Positions 8,022 to 14,336 of a DNA stretch of 18,859 nt are shown here, piece by piece (positions within the stretch are counted from its first letter, which is position 1; each line of letters opens with the position of its first letter). The stretch comes from DASXTB01 sp036505615 (lineage in GTDB: Bacteria; Acidobacteriota; UBA6911; JACQSX01), in assembly GCA_036505615.1 (NCBI GenBank), contig DASXTB010000403.1, positions 1 to 18,859 on the forward strand, read 5' to 3'. The position numbers and the translations under genes are program-made. Below the pieces are notes generated by a model. It made no database searches, was not told the DNA's origin, and worked only from the letters and a program-made list of their open reading frames with translations.

Positions 8022-9191
8022 CTACTTCACCTCCACCACCGGAAAGGTGGTCAGCAGCACGCCCTGCAGTTTCAAAGCTATGGCCGACACAGGAACTAGC
8101 GTCAACCCTTCAATCGAACCGAGAAAGCTGGGCTGGTTGGCAAGCGAGGTGAAATACTCGGTGGCAAAACGAGGCAGATGCTGGCCGGGCGGCAAAATGA
8201 CTTTCTGCGTGGCCAATGACGTTCCTGCCCGGTCACGCAATGTAAGCAGAATCTCGACCGTGTCCGACGAAGGATTTGCAAAAGCGATGCCGGTATTCGC
8301 CAAGTCTTTTGAGTAAAGCAGCGGCACTGAAAAATGCTGCCCTGGCGAAGAAGCGCCAACGCCCGATTCGGTGACGACTTGACCGCTTGTGTCCAGTTGG
8401 CTAAAAAGGATCGTTCCTCCCACTGGTCCCGTGGCAACAACTCGAGCATATCCGGCCGACAGGCCACCGGTGCCATCGGTTTGAAGAAAGACCGATCCTC
8501 CTTCGGGTAAAGTAAACGGAAAAGTCGAGCCAGCCTGCCCGTTGGTTAATTTCACCGCGAGCGGTGCTCCGTCAGACTTGAAGAATCGCACCTCTGCGCC
8601 CGTCGGCACGCCAGTGGGATTGACAAAGATCAACGTGGTAACGAAACTGCCGCCGGGAAAACTGCCGTTGGCAATCTGGGGGAAGATCAATTCGTTGGCG
8701 GCCGCTGTGGGAGCGGTGACGGAGTTTGAAACCGTAAGCGTGCCATCTTTGGTGGTGACGGCTACTGCATTGCCGTTAGTGTCGGAAGCACGCGCGCCGG
8801 AAATCTGAATTCTGGTAGAACTTCCCATCGCCGCGTTTGTGGAAACTTGAAACACCACGTTGACGACAGCGCCCGATCCTGGTTTCAAATTGGAAAGCGA
8901 GCTGGAAAAAATGACGACGGTGAGTTTGCCGCTGTCGCGACTGGAACCAACGCTATGATCGGCCAGCGAACCACCGGCCAGAATCGAGCTGTCGCTGGTT
9001 ATGTTCAAAACCGCGGCATCAAAGGTCAGCACAAATTGAATAGCGGTGACGTTTCTTCCTTCGTTGATTACCACCGGAACAATCGCCGAACCGCCAGGTG
9101 CTCCTTTCACATCGGGAACACTTAACTCGACCTGGCCGAACCCGGTTACACATGTGAGAACGAGCAATGTCGCAAAGAGAATGGTCTTCAT
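8022..9191 (-). CDS. Secreted cohesin-domain protein, short paralogue
   Basis: A 389-residue exported protein. The ATG at 9191 has AAGGAA closely upstream. A signal peptide (about 1-19, ending TGFG) precedes a cohesin-like domain (about 20-152, with VPVVINEGRNVTAIQFVL) and the same conserved filler domain as its paralogue (about 166-389, FPQIANGSFPGG to LTTFPVV). By eye well over half the residues match residues 1-388 of the protein at 2419-4209, including long runs such as HLPRFATEYF, so the two arose by duplication. This copy stops where the other continues into IPT/TIG and Ig-like domains. It is the first gene of the co-oriented cluster. The likely role is binding a dockerin, possibly that of the next gene, but cohesin specificity cannot be judged from sequence. 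Confidence 0.82.
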   Translation of the reverse strand: MKTILFATLLVLTCVTGFGQVELSVPDVKGAPGGSAIVPVVINEGRNVTAIQFVLTFDAAVLNITSDSSILAGGSLADHSVGSSRDSGKLTVVIFSSSLSNLKPGSGAVVNVVFQVSTNAAMGSSTRIQISGARASDTNGNAVAVTTKDGTLTVSNSVTAPTAAANELIFPQIANGSFPGGSFVTTLIFVNPTGVPTGAEVRFFKSDGAPLAVKLTNGQAGSTFPFTLPEGGSVFLQTDGTGGLSAGYARVVATGPVGGTILFSQLDTSGQVVTESGVGASSPGQHFSVPLLYSKDLANTGIAFANPSSDTVEILLTLRDRAGTSLATQKVILPPGQHLPRFATEYFTSLANQPSFLGSIEGLTLVPVSAIALKLQGVLLTTFPVVEVK

Positions 9192-9378
9192 TCAGTTCCT
9201 TTTTAATAAATGCGCCGTAAATTTTTTTACATTCTGGGGCAACCGACATGACATATGCAAGATCGCTCCATTGCACACACCACGAATTTTTCATTGGGGG
9301 AGCATCAAAAATTTGACGCGAGCGCTCAGAAGGTACACGGTGAAAAGATGGCTGTTAAGGCTGAGATTCAGGCTTTTT

Positions 9379-9446
9379 GCGTTGTGTCCTTTGTGCCCTT
9401 AGTGGTCAAGTTTTTGGAACCACAACGGACACCAAGGACACGGCGC
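9379..9446. repeat. GGACAC-type hairpin, copy B
   Basis: Imperfect inverted repeat with arms about 9379-9409 and 9415-9446 around a short T-containing loop. It starts 7 bases beyond the stop of the CE15 esterase gene, reading the minus strand. The right arm from ACCACAACGGACACC through ACGGCGCT matches copy A almost base for base. The rest of the 9192-9452 gap holds the promoter region of the cohesin gene, where I see no convincing -35/-10 pair. Confidence 0.75.
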
Positions 9447-9452
9447 TCGCCA

Positions 9453-10736
9453 TCATCGTGCGAGGTGCTTGTCGGCAAAGGTTAGGAATTGGTCCCAGTC
9501 GTAGGCGGTGACGGCGTGCTTTCCGGTGCGGATGTGGTAGCCGATCGTGTTCATGATGGGCTCGTTGACCGAGGGCATCCGATCGCTGTCGATGCCCTTC
9601 TTTCCCAGAAGCCGATAGACTGGGCTGGCTGCCACGGCCGACAGGAACTCTCCGCGCGGATCAGCCCATTGGTCATCCTGCGCGGAGGCGATGTAAAGAG
9701 GCCGGGGCGCCACCAGCGCTAGAAGCATGTGCTGGTCGACGGGCAGTCGATCGACTGCGTCGCTGTATTTCTTATAGTTGTCACAGAACCAGTGCGGGAA
9801 CCGTGTATTCAAGTCTCGGATTGTTTCACCAAAGTTGCGACGACTCAGAGCTGCCCCGCCTTCTCCTGAGTCATTCGAAATCACCATCGCAAAGCGAGCG
9901 TCCTGCGCACCGGCCCACAATGCGGTCTTGCCAAGGCGCGAGTGTCCCATGACCGTGACTCTGCTGGAGTCTACGTTCCGATCCGCCGCCAGGTAATCCA
10001 TCACCCGGCTCAGTCCCCACGCCCAGGCGCCAATGGCGCCCCACTGGTCTGCAGCCGGAGCAGTCTGGCCCGGCTGATAGAAGAGCGGCCGCACGCCATA
10101 ATCGATTCCGCCGACAAAGTCCGGCTCGATATCGCCGTAGTAAATCGCAGCCAAACCGTAACCGCGCGCCAGTATTTTCTCCACTGGCCAGGAACTTGAA
10201 GAACTGCCGCGACTGCTTTCCTTTGCGGCAACTTTTGTTTTCGTATCGCGCGACCACTCGTCTTTCAGCCTGATAACCGGATCGGTATGGATGGTATGAT
10301 TTCCGGTAAAGCCCAACGCCAGGAACAACGGGACCGGTCTTCGCGCCGCAGCGGGCAGGTAAATCAGGATGTCCATTCGGGGCGTGTCCTTTTTCGAATT
10401 GAAGTAAACACTCACCTGCTTGCGAATCGCCGCGCCTGCAAGGGCGTGCTCGTCCATTTCGGAAACTTCAAATCTCATATCGGCAGCTCGTGCGGGACTG
10501 CGCCCATAGACTTGAGTTTTGAACAACTCGAGGATCTCCTGCCTGCGCCGGCCTTGCCAGGCGGCGGCGTCTCGAACCGCCTGACCGTTCTGGAGCACCA
10601 GGGGATCGGGAAGCCGGTAGCTGCCGACCTTGGCTTCGTCGTAGTTAGTGGCAGGCTGTTGTACGTTTGCCGCCAGTGCAAGCAAAGCGAGGAGCGCGAT
10701 CGCGATAAAGCGAATCGGTTCAAGACGAGCTTTCAT
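9453..10736 (-). CDS. CE15-type glucuronoyl methylesterase, exported alpha/beta hydrolase
   Basis: A 427-residue protein resembling bacterial carbohydrate esterase family 15, which cleaves ester bonds between lignin alcohols and 4-O-methylglucuronic acid on xylan. A signal peptide occupies about 1-25. The nucleophile motif GHSRLGK is at 264-270 (Ser266). It is followed by ISNDSGEGGAALSRR (Glu292, the likely acid) and FPHWFC at 313-318. Then come LVAPRPLYIASAQDDQWADP (341-360, with an alternative acid at Asp354/355) and GYHIRTGKH with the likely catalytic His407. Spacing and length fit single-domain bacterial CE15 enzymes; there is no carbohydrate-binding module and no dockerin. The ATG at 10736 has GAGG 5 bases upstream. 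It lies upstream of the cohesin/dockerin cluster on the same strand but is separated from it by a 261-base gap holding hairpin B, so a shared transcript is uncertain. Acetyl xylan esterase-like CE15 relatives with other substrates are the main alternative. Confidence 0.85.
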   Translation of the reverse strand: MKARLEPIRFIAIALLALLALAANVQQPATNYDEAKVGSYRLPDPLVLQNGQAVRDAAAWQGRRRQEILELFKTQVYGRSPARAADMRFEVSEMDEHALAGAAIRKQVSVYFNSKKDTPRMDILIYLPAAARRPVPLFLALGFTGNHTIHTDPVIRLKDEWSRDTKTKVAAKESSRGSSSSSWPVEKILARGYGLAAIYYGDIEPDFVGGIDYGVRPLFYQPGQTAPAADQWGAIGAWAWGLSRVMDYLAADRNVDSSRVTVMGHSRLGKTALWAGAQDARFAMVISNDSGEGGAALSRRNFGETIRDLNTRFPHWFCDNYKKYSDAVDRLPVDQHMLLALVAPRPLYIASAQDDQWADPRGEFLSAVAASPVYRLLGKKGIDSDRMPSVNEPIMNTIGYHIRTGKHAVTAYDWDQFLTFADKHLAR

Positions 10737-11061
10737 GGTGCCTCAACAGTGGGAACCAAGGGGGATACGGCGCGGCAAAACCGCATCCAAAAAGTCATTA
10801 GTCATCGGTCATCAGTCATCGGTTTTAGAATCTTGCTAGAAAAACAAGATGTGACACGTTTGTGTCACAGGGAATTAAGAATTTTCTAGGCAATCACAGA
10901 TAGTTCTCTGACTCCACTGTCTCGGTGACATAAACGTGTCACATCTTGTTTTTTTACCAAGGTTTTTACGGATGACCAATGACTGATGACCAATGACGCA
11001 TTGGTTGCGGCCTTGATGCTCCGTGTTCCCATGTTCCCCGTGGTTGATCGCCCACACGCGG
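10737..11061. other. Intergenic region dominated by repeats
   Basis: This 325-base gap between the epimerase-like gene stop and the esterase start holds the 204-bp inverted element (10794-10997). A single half-copy of a GTTCC/GTGTTCC-type arm (about 11021-11047) is related in style to the left arm of the GGACAC hairpins. I see no gene and no clear promoter for the esterase. Confidence 0.6.
10794..10997. repeat. 204-bp inverted element with heptamer arrays at its ends
   Basis: Left end: four tandem heptamers of form GTCATYR (10794-10821). Right end: four matching heptamers in inverted orientation (10970-10997). Inside, arms 10840-10868 and 10925-10953 are complementary over 29 bases with one mismatch (core ACAAGATGTGACACG), with looser complementarity joining them to the heptamers. 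The central 56 bases are not obviously self-complementary. There is no coding capacity and I see no flanking target-site duplication. Confidence 0.85.
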
Positions 11062-11898
11062 CTATGCGTGGATTTTCCGGAAATTGGCCAGGCAGCGTTC
11101 TACTGTCTCCAGCGCGGGATAGGCGCTTCCCTCTTGCTCGATCAGGTAATACTCGATGCCTCCGGTCTTCTCAGCGGCCGCGAAAATATCCTTCCATTTC
11201 GCGGCGCCTTCTCCGAACAGGACCTTGTATCCCTTCTCCGGATCCGGTGACCAATCCTTGCAGTGCATTGAGTTGATTCGCCGCGGGTTCTGACGAATCC
11301 ACGCCACCGGATCGGAACCGGCCTCCAGACAAGTGCCGACGTCAAGCTGCAGCATCACTCCCTTGTCCGTGTTCTTTGCCAGCACCTCTATCGGGCGCAC
11401 GCCGTCGATCGGCCGAAACTCCACCTGGTGGTTGTGATAACCGGCGCGCAGCCGCGCCGTCTTAAATTTCTCGGCGCCCGTATTGAGCTTGCCGGCGACT
11501 GCTTTCCAGCCATCCAGACCCTCCACTCGGCCCGCGCTAGCCATGACCACGTATTTGCAGCCCAGGATGGAATTGAGCTCGATTGCTTTATCGAGATTTT
11601 CGGGAGCAAAAGAGCTGGCGCCGTTGTGCGTGGACAGACAGGTAATTCCAAGATCGTCTAAAAGCTTGCGAACCTGTTTGGCGTAGTCGGCCGTCCAAGA
11701 AAAGTAAGGGGCGTAAAACTCCACGTTCTTGTAACCCATCTTGGCCACGGCACTGACGGTGCCGGTTAAATCTTTTGCCAGTTCGTCTCGTACCGAATAA
11801 AGCTCAAGTCCAGTGTTCATTGGCTTGCGCTTGGCCAGCACGGGCGCCAGCGCCGAGGCCATCGCGACCGCGGATATAAATGAGCGTCTAGAAATCAT
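11062..11898 (-). CDS. Tat-exported sugar phosphate isomerase/epimerase-like TIM barrel
   Basis: A 278-residue protein of the xylose isomerase-like TIM-barrel family (AP endonuclease 2 superfamily), whose members isomerise or epimerise sugars and related polyols. The N-terminus MISRRSFISA has twin arginines at 4-5 followed by an Ala-rich hydrophobic stretch, indicating folded export by Tat. The barrel contains GLELYSVRDEL (30-40), CLSTHNG with His91, GYHNHQVEF with His155/His157, LQLDVG with Asp186, SMHCKDW with His212 and YLIEQEG with Glu254/256. The acidic and histidine residues form the usual divalent-metal site. AGGAG at 11906-11910 supports the ATG at 11898. A secreted sugar-modifying enzyme next to a CE15 esterase fits carbohydrate turnover, but the substrate is unknown. 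Downstream lies the 204-bp repeat element. Confidence 0.85.
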   Translation of the reverse strand: MISRRSFISAVAMASALAPVLAKRKPMNTGLELYSVRDELAKDLTGTVSAVAKMGYKNVEFYAPYFSWTADYAKQVRKLLDDLGITCLSTHNGASSFAPENLDKAIELNSILGCKYVVMASAGRVEGLDGWKAVAGKLNTGAEKFKTARLRAGYHNHQVEFRPIDGVRPIEVLAKNTDKGVMLQLDVGTCLEAGSDPVAWIRQNPRRINSMHCKDWSPDPEKGYKVLFGEGAAKWKDIFAAAEKTGGIEYYLIEQEGSAYPALETVERCLANFRKIHA

Positions 11899-11989
11899 GG
11901 GTAGACTCCTGATGTGAACAGCGGGTCTTCATTGTAGCCTCGAATTGGTGAATTTCCGCAAACATAAAAGAATAGCCAAGGGTTGTGCT

Positions 11990-12048
11990 GTGTCCGTTGT
12001 GTCCTTGGTGGTCAATTTTTTTTGAACCACAAAGGACACTAAGGACAC
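11990..12048. repeat. GGACAC-type hairpin, copy C
   Basis: Near-perfect inverted repeat with arms 11990-12015 and 12022-12048 around a T-run loop. It lies just past the stop of the membrane protein gene on the minus strand. It shares GTGTCCTTGGTGGT and its complement with copies A and B. In all three copies the T-rich loop is on the plus strand. Confidence 0.78.
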
Positions 12049-12098
12049 GCCGCTCTCAAAGGTAAAGATCTGCCGGCGAGTGTGTAAGCCACCCAGTT

Positions 12099-13064
12099 TC
12101 AGGCGGGTTGGCGGGCGGGTGCGGGAAGGCGTCGCTTGGCAAGAAACAAACCGACGCAGGCGAGAAGACTTGACAGAAGCATATTTAGAACGGAGAACTG
12201 AAGATGCCCGAGGATGTGCCGGCTAACGGATATCCCCTGCGGCAGGAACCCTTCGCCCGGGGCGTGGAAGTAGTTCGGAATGCCAAGGCCTGCCGTCACA
12301 GCAATCCCGTAAATGACCAGGAGCGTTGTGCCGGCCGCGATCAAGGTGCCGATCACAAACATCTGATGGTAGCGACTGAAGCCTTTTGATGGAGCTCGAT
12401 AGCCGTAATAGACCGACAGCGCGATCGCCAGCAGCGTGAGGCTGGTAAACCATGTTCCGACCACATACGGTACTCCGGCAGCTCCGACCAAAAAGCGCAG
12501 TACTGCCATTGCTGCCAGCAGCAGAAATGCATTACGGAGATATCCGAGATAGCGCGACAGCAGAAACCCGAGGCTGGCAAGACCCCAGAAAAACAGCGTA
12601 GAGACGGGCATGGCAATCAGCAGCTGCCCAAAAGCATGTACGAACGGATTAGAGACATTCAACCAGGTCTTAATGCTCGGGAGCGCCGCAATGTGCTGTC
12701 CGCTAACATGACCCATATCCATAGCCATCATTCCGCTGCCGGGCGCGTGGAAGTATCCAGGAATACCCCCCAGCCCTTGTATGAGAATCGCAGCAAAAAT
12801 AAACCCGTACATGCTGGCCGAGAACATGCAGACTGCGGGCAGCAGTTGTCGATATCCGCCGAATCCTATTTGCGCAGCCTTCTGGCCATAGAGAAAGGAA
12901 AGCAACATAGTAAGGATTGTCAGGCTCAGCAGATTAGTGGCCTTGTCATAGGGGACACCCGAAAGTCCCACCAGAAAGCGAGCCAGGCCCATCAATAAAA
13001 TCAACACAATACCGATGCGGGTAAAGACGAGATAGTCTCGCAGACTTTTTCCAAAGAGAGTCAT
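12099..13064 (-). CDS. Unrecognised polytopic membrane protein with internal duplication
   Basis: I do not recognise the family. The 321 residues contain about eight hydrophobic helices in two homologous halves offset by exactly 161 residues. RFLVGLSGVPY (29-39) matches RFLVGAAGVPY (190-200). GFGGYRQL (67-74) matches GFSRYHQM (228-235). GIPGYFHAPG (100-109) matches GIPNYFHAPG (261-270). After each YFHAPG comes a polar stretch with histidines: MMAMDMGHVSGQH (112-124) in the first half, SRHILGH (281-287) in the second. The paired His residues, plus Met in the first half, could bind a metal or haem; this is inference. GAGGTGAG just upstream supports the ATG at 13064. It is divergent from the small secreted protein gene at 13331, and the two share a 266-base intergenic region. 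Confidence 0.75.
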   Translation of the reverse strand: MTLFGKSLRDYLVFTRIGIVLILLMGLARFLVGLSGVPYDKATNLLSLTILTMLLSFLYGQKAAQIGFGGYRQLLPAVCMFSASMYGFIFAAILIQGLGGIPGYFHAPGSGMMAMDMGHVSGQHIAALPSIKTWLNVSNPFVHAFGQLLIAMPVSTLFFWGLASLGFLLSRYLGYLRNAFLLLAAMAVLRFLVGAAGVPYVVGTWFTSLTLLAIALSVYYGYRAPSKGFSRYHQMFVIGTLIAAGTTLLVIYGIAVTAGLGIPNYFHAPGEGFLPQGISVSRHILGHLQFSVLNMLLSSLLACVGLFLAKRRLPAPARQPA

Positions 13065-13124
13065 AGCTCACCTCGTGTAATTACATCGCAACTCGAATTA
13101 AACGGGCGTGACTGCACGCACCAT

Positions 13125-13176
13125 ATCGTCTCCTGCCCGGTGAGTCAACAGCACGGCGCCATCACTCAGAGACGAT
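13125..13176. promoter_or_regulatory. Inverted repeat in the divergent intergenic region
   Basis: ATCGTCTC (13125-13132) and GAGACGAT (13169-13176) form an 8-bp inverted repeat in the region separating two divergent genes. A second 8-bp pair, TTACATCG (13081-13088) and CGATGTAA (13173-13180), shares the right-hand side. Such nested pairs could be operator half-sites or alternative RNA stems. I see no strong sigma-70 promoter in either direction. Confidence 0.3.
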
Positions 13177-13321
13177 GTAAAGAGTTTGTTAAATCAGATC
13201 TTGGAGTCTGCCGATGGTGAACCTCCGGGTCCCCTAGGCCATCCGTAGTCTAGTTGCCGCGCGATAAATTCGCAGCGGTGCAGCACAACCTTAAACCGAG
13301 CAGAGATGCTCATTAACCGAT

Positions 13322-13326
13322 GGAGG
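13322..13326 (+). promoter_or_regulatory. Ribosome binding site for a GTG start
   Basis: GGAGG lies four bases before GTG at 13331. The GTG leads directly into a signal peptide (KKHYSKLSLAIF), which supports it as the start. Confidence 0.65.
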
Positions 13327-13330
13327 TTTT

Positions 13331-13846
13331 GTGAAGAAGCATTACTCGAAGTTATCCCTGGCAATCTTTACCGTGATCGCGCTGTTGATGGTCGCCGGGA
13401 CAGCAGTTCTGGCACACCGGGAAGGGGCAAACGATCCACTATCTCGATTGAAGCAGGCGCTTGCCGCCGCAGGCGCGCCCGCGCTGACATCGGACCAGGA
13501 ACAACAAATCACCGCGCTGTTAACGGCATGGAAGGCAACCGCTGCTAATCTCAGCACGGGCAATCTGGAATCAGACGAGCAGGCGTTCAACGATGCGATA
13601 CTAAATGTAGATGCAAACACCGCACTGTCTGAGGCAGATGTAATCGGCACTGATGTCGCCGCCGGCACCACAGCGCGCCTTAAGGCCGTGGCCGTCTTCG
13701 AGATCAGCATTCTCAATATGCTGAAGGCCGACAGCAATCAGGTTGCTCTGCTGGTGAATAGGTTCGGGACCACCGGCCTGAGCCGACTGCTCAATTCCTT
13801 CGCGGAGAGCGGGCTGCATGGCCACCCTGATGCCGATGGCAACTAA
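13331..13846 (+). CDS. Small secreted protein of unknown function
   Basis: A 171-residue protein starting at GTG with GGAGG four bases upstream. A signal peptide spans about 1-28 (MKKHYSKLSLAIF to AVLAH). The mature part is largely helical and Ala/Leu-rich. It has ALTSDQEQQITALL (about 51-64), loosely like the LTxxQ repeats of Spy/CpxP periplasmic chaperones, and ends in LHGHPDADGN with two histidines. The LTxxQ similarity is short, so I would not assign a family. It is transcribed away from the duplicated membrane protein, which may indicate shared regulation. Downstream are tandem and inverted repeats, and the next gene starts about 490 bases later. Confidence 0.7.
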   Translation: MKKHYSKLSLAIFTVIALLMVAGTAVLAHREGANDPLSRLKQALAAAGAPALTSDQEQQITALLTAWKATAANLSTGNLESDEQAFNDAILNVDANTALSEADVIGTDVAAGTTARLKAVAVFEISILNMLKADSNQVALLVNRFGTTGLSRLLNSFAESGLHGHPDADGN

Positions 13847-13893
13847 GCTGAATTAGTTGCCCGTAACAGAGGAATTGGTAGCGAGAACGAATT

Positions 13894-14057
13894 GGTAGCG
13901 AGAATTAGGACACGGATAACTCGGATCCCACGGACTGGCGAATGTGCTGCAATGGCGACGCCTGGGTTAAGTTGACGAATTGATAGAAGTGCTGGTCGGA
14001 GCCTCACCCTCGCCAGTCCGTGTGATCCGAGTTATCCGTGTCCTATTACCTGCTACC
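13894..14057. repeat. Large inverted repeat with 36-bp near-perfect arms
   Basis: Arms 13906-13941 and 14010-14045 are complementary over 36 bases with one mismatch (outer part TAGGACACGGATAACTCGG). Looser pairing extends outward to GGTAGC (13894-13899) and GCTACC (14052-14057). The 68-base centre is unpaired. It begins about 50 bases after the stop of the small secreted protein gene. The left side overlaps the second copy of the tandem 16-mer GAATTGGTAGCGAGAA. Confidence 0.85.
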
Positions 14058-14112
14058 ATGGAAAGCCCGCCTCATGCCTCGAATTGCAGCCTGGAAAAAT
14101 CATCTGATCGTA

Positions 14113-14136
14113 CGGGCGGCCCTATGTGGCCGCCCG
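14113..14136 (+). terminator. GC-rich hairpin, possible terminator
   Basis: A perfect 9-bp stem, CGGGCGGCC with GGCCGCCCG, around a six-base loop. No T run follows, so an intrinsic terminator is only possible. It is too far from the upstream stop (about 270 bases) to be assigned to that gene with confidence. Confidence 0.3.
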
Positions 14137-14242
14137 CCGCAACAGCGGACGGATTAGCCGAACAAATTACACAGTTCCCGTGGATTTACTAGAGCGTAAT
14201 AAACTTCGAGCTATCGCGCCCCTCGTGGCAAGCCGCAGAGTG

Positions 14243-14248
14243 TATACT
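14243..14248 (+). promoter_or_regulatory. Candidate -10 box of the di-haem cytochrome gene
   Basis: TATACT, five of six matches to the sigma-70 -10 consensus, 88 bases before the ATG at 14337. No good -35 hexamer is visible at 16-18 bases upstream, so this is weak. Confidence 0.25.
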
Positions 14249-14322
14249 ATGCGGCAACAAGCCCTGACCGCAGCAAGTCAAATAATTACTAGGCAACTCA
14301 CCCATGCAGCGGCACACCAGGG

Positions 14323-14328
14323 AAGGAG
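14323..14328 (+). promoter_or_regulatory. Ribosome binding site of the di-haem cytochrome gene
   Basis: AAGGAG eight bases before ATG at 14337. It selects this start over an in-frame ATG at 14304 that has no Shine-Dalgarno sequence. Confidence 0.75.
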
Positions 14329-14336
14329 TGAATCCC

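Larger units (their letters stand above)
13847..14336. other. Structured intergenic region without a gene
   Basis: These 490 bases hold a tandem 16-mer (13872-13887 and 13889-13904), a large inverted repeat (13894-14057), a GC-rich hairpin (14113-14136), and a TATACT sequence (14243-14248) about 90 bases before the next start. Short open frames here come from the repeats and lack ribosome binding sites. Confidence 0.6.

Noticed and set aside
10287..10889. 200-codon plus-strand open frame
   Set aside because: It is antisense to the CE15 esterase and runs on into the repeat element; no recognisable domain.
10794..10997. Heptamer arrays as a CRISPR or iteron origin
   Set aside because: Units are 7 bases with no spacers, only four per end, in inverted orientation, with no cas or replication gene nearby.
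13980..14192. 70-codon open frame downstream of the small secreted protein gene
   Set aside because: Much of it lies in the right arm of the inverted repeat; no ribosome binding site and no domain.
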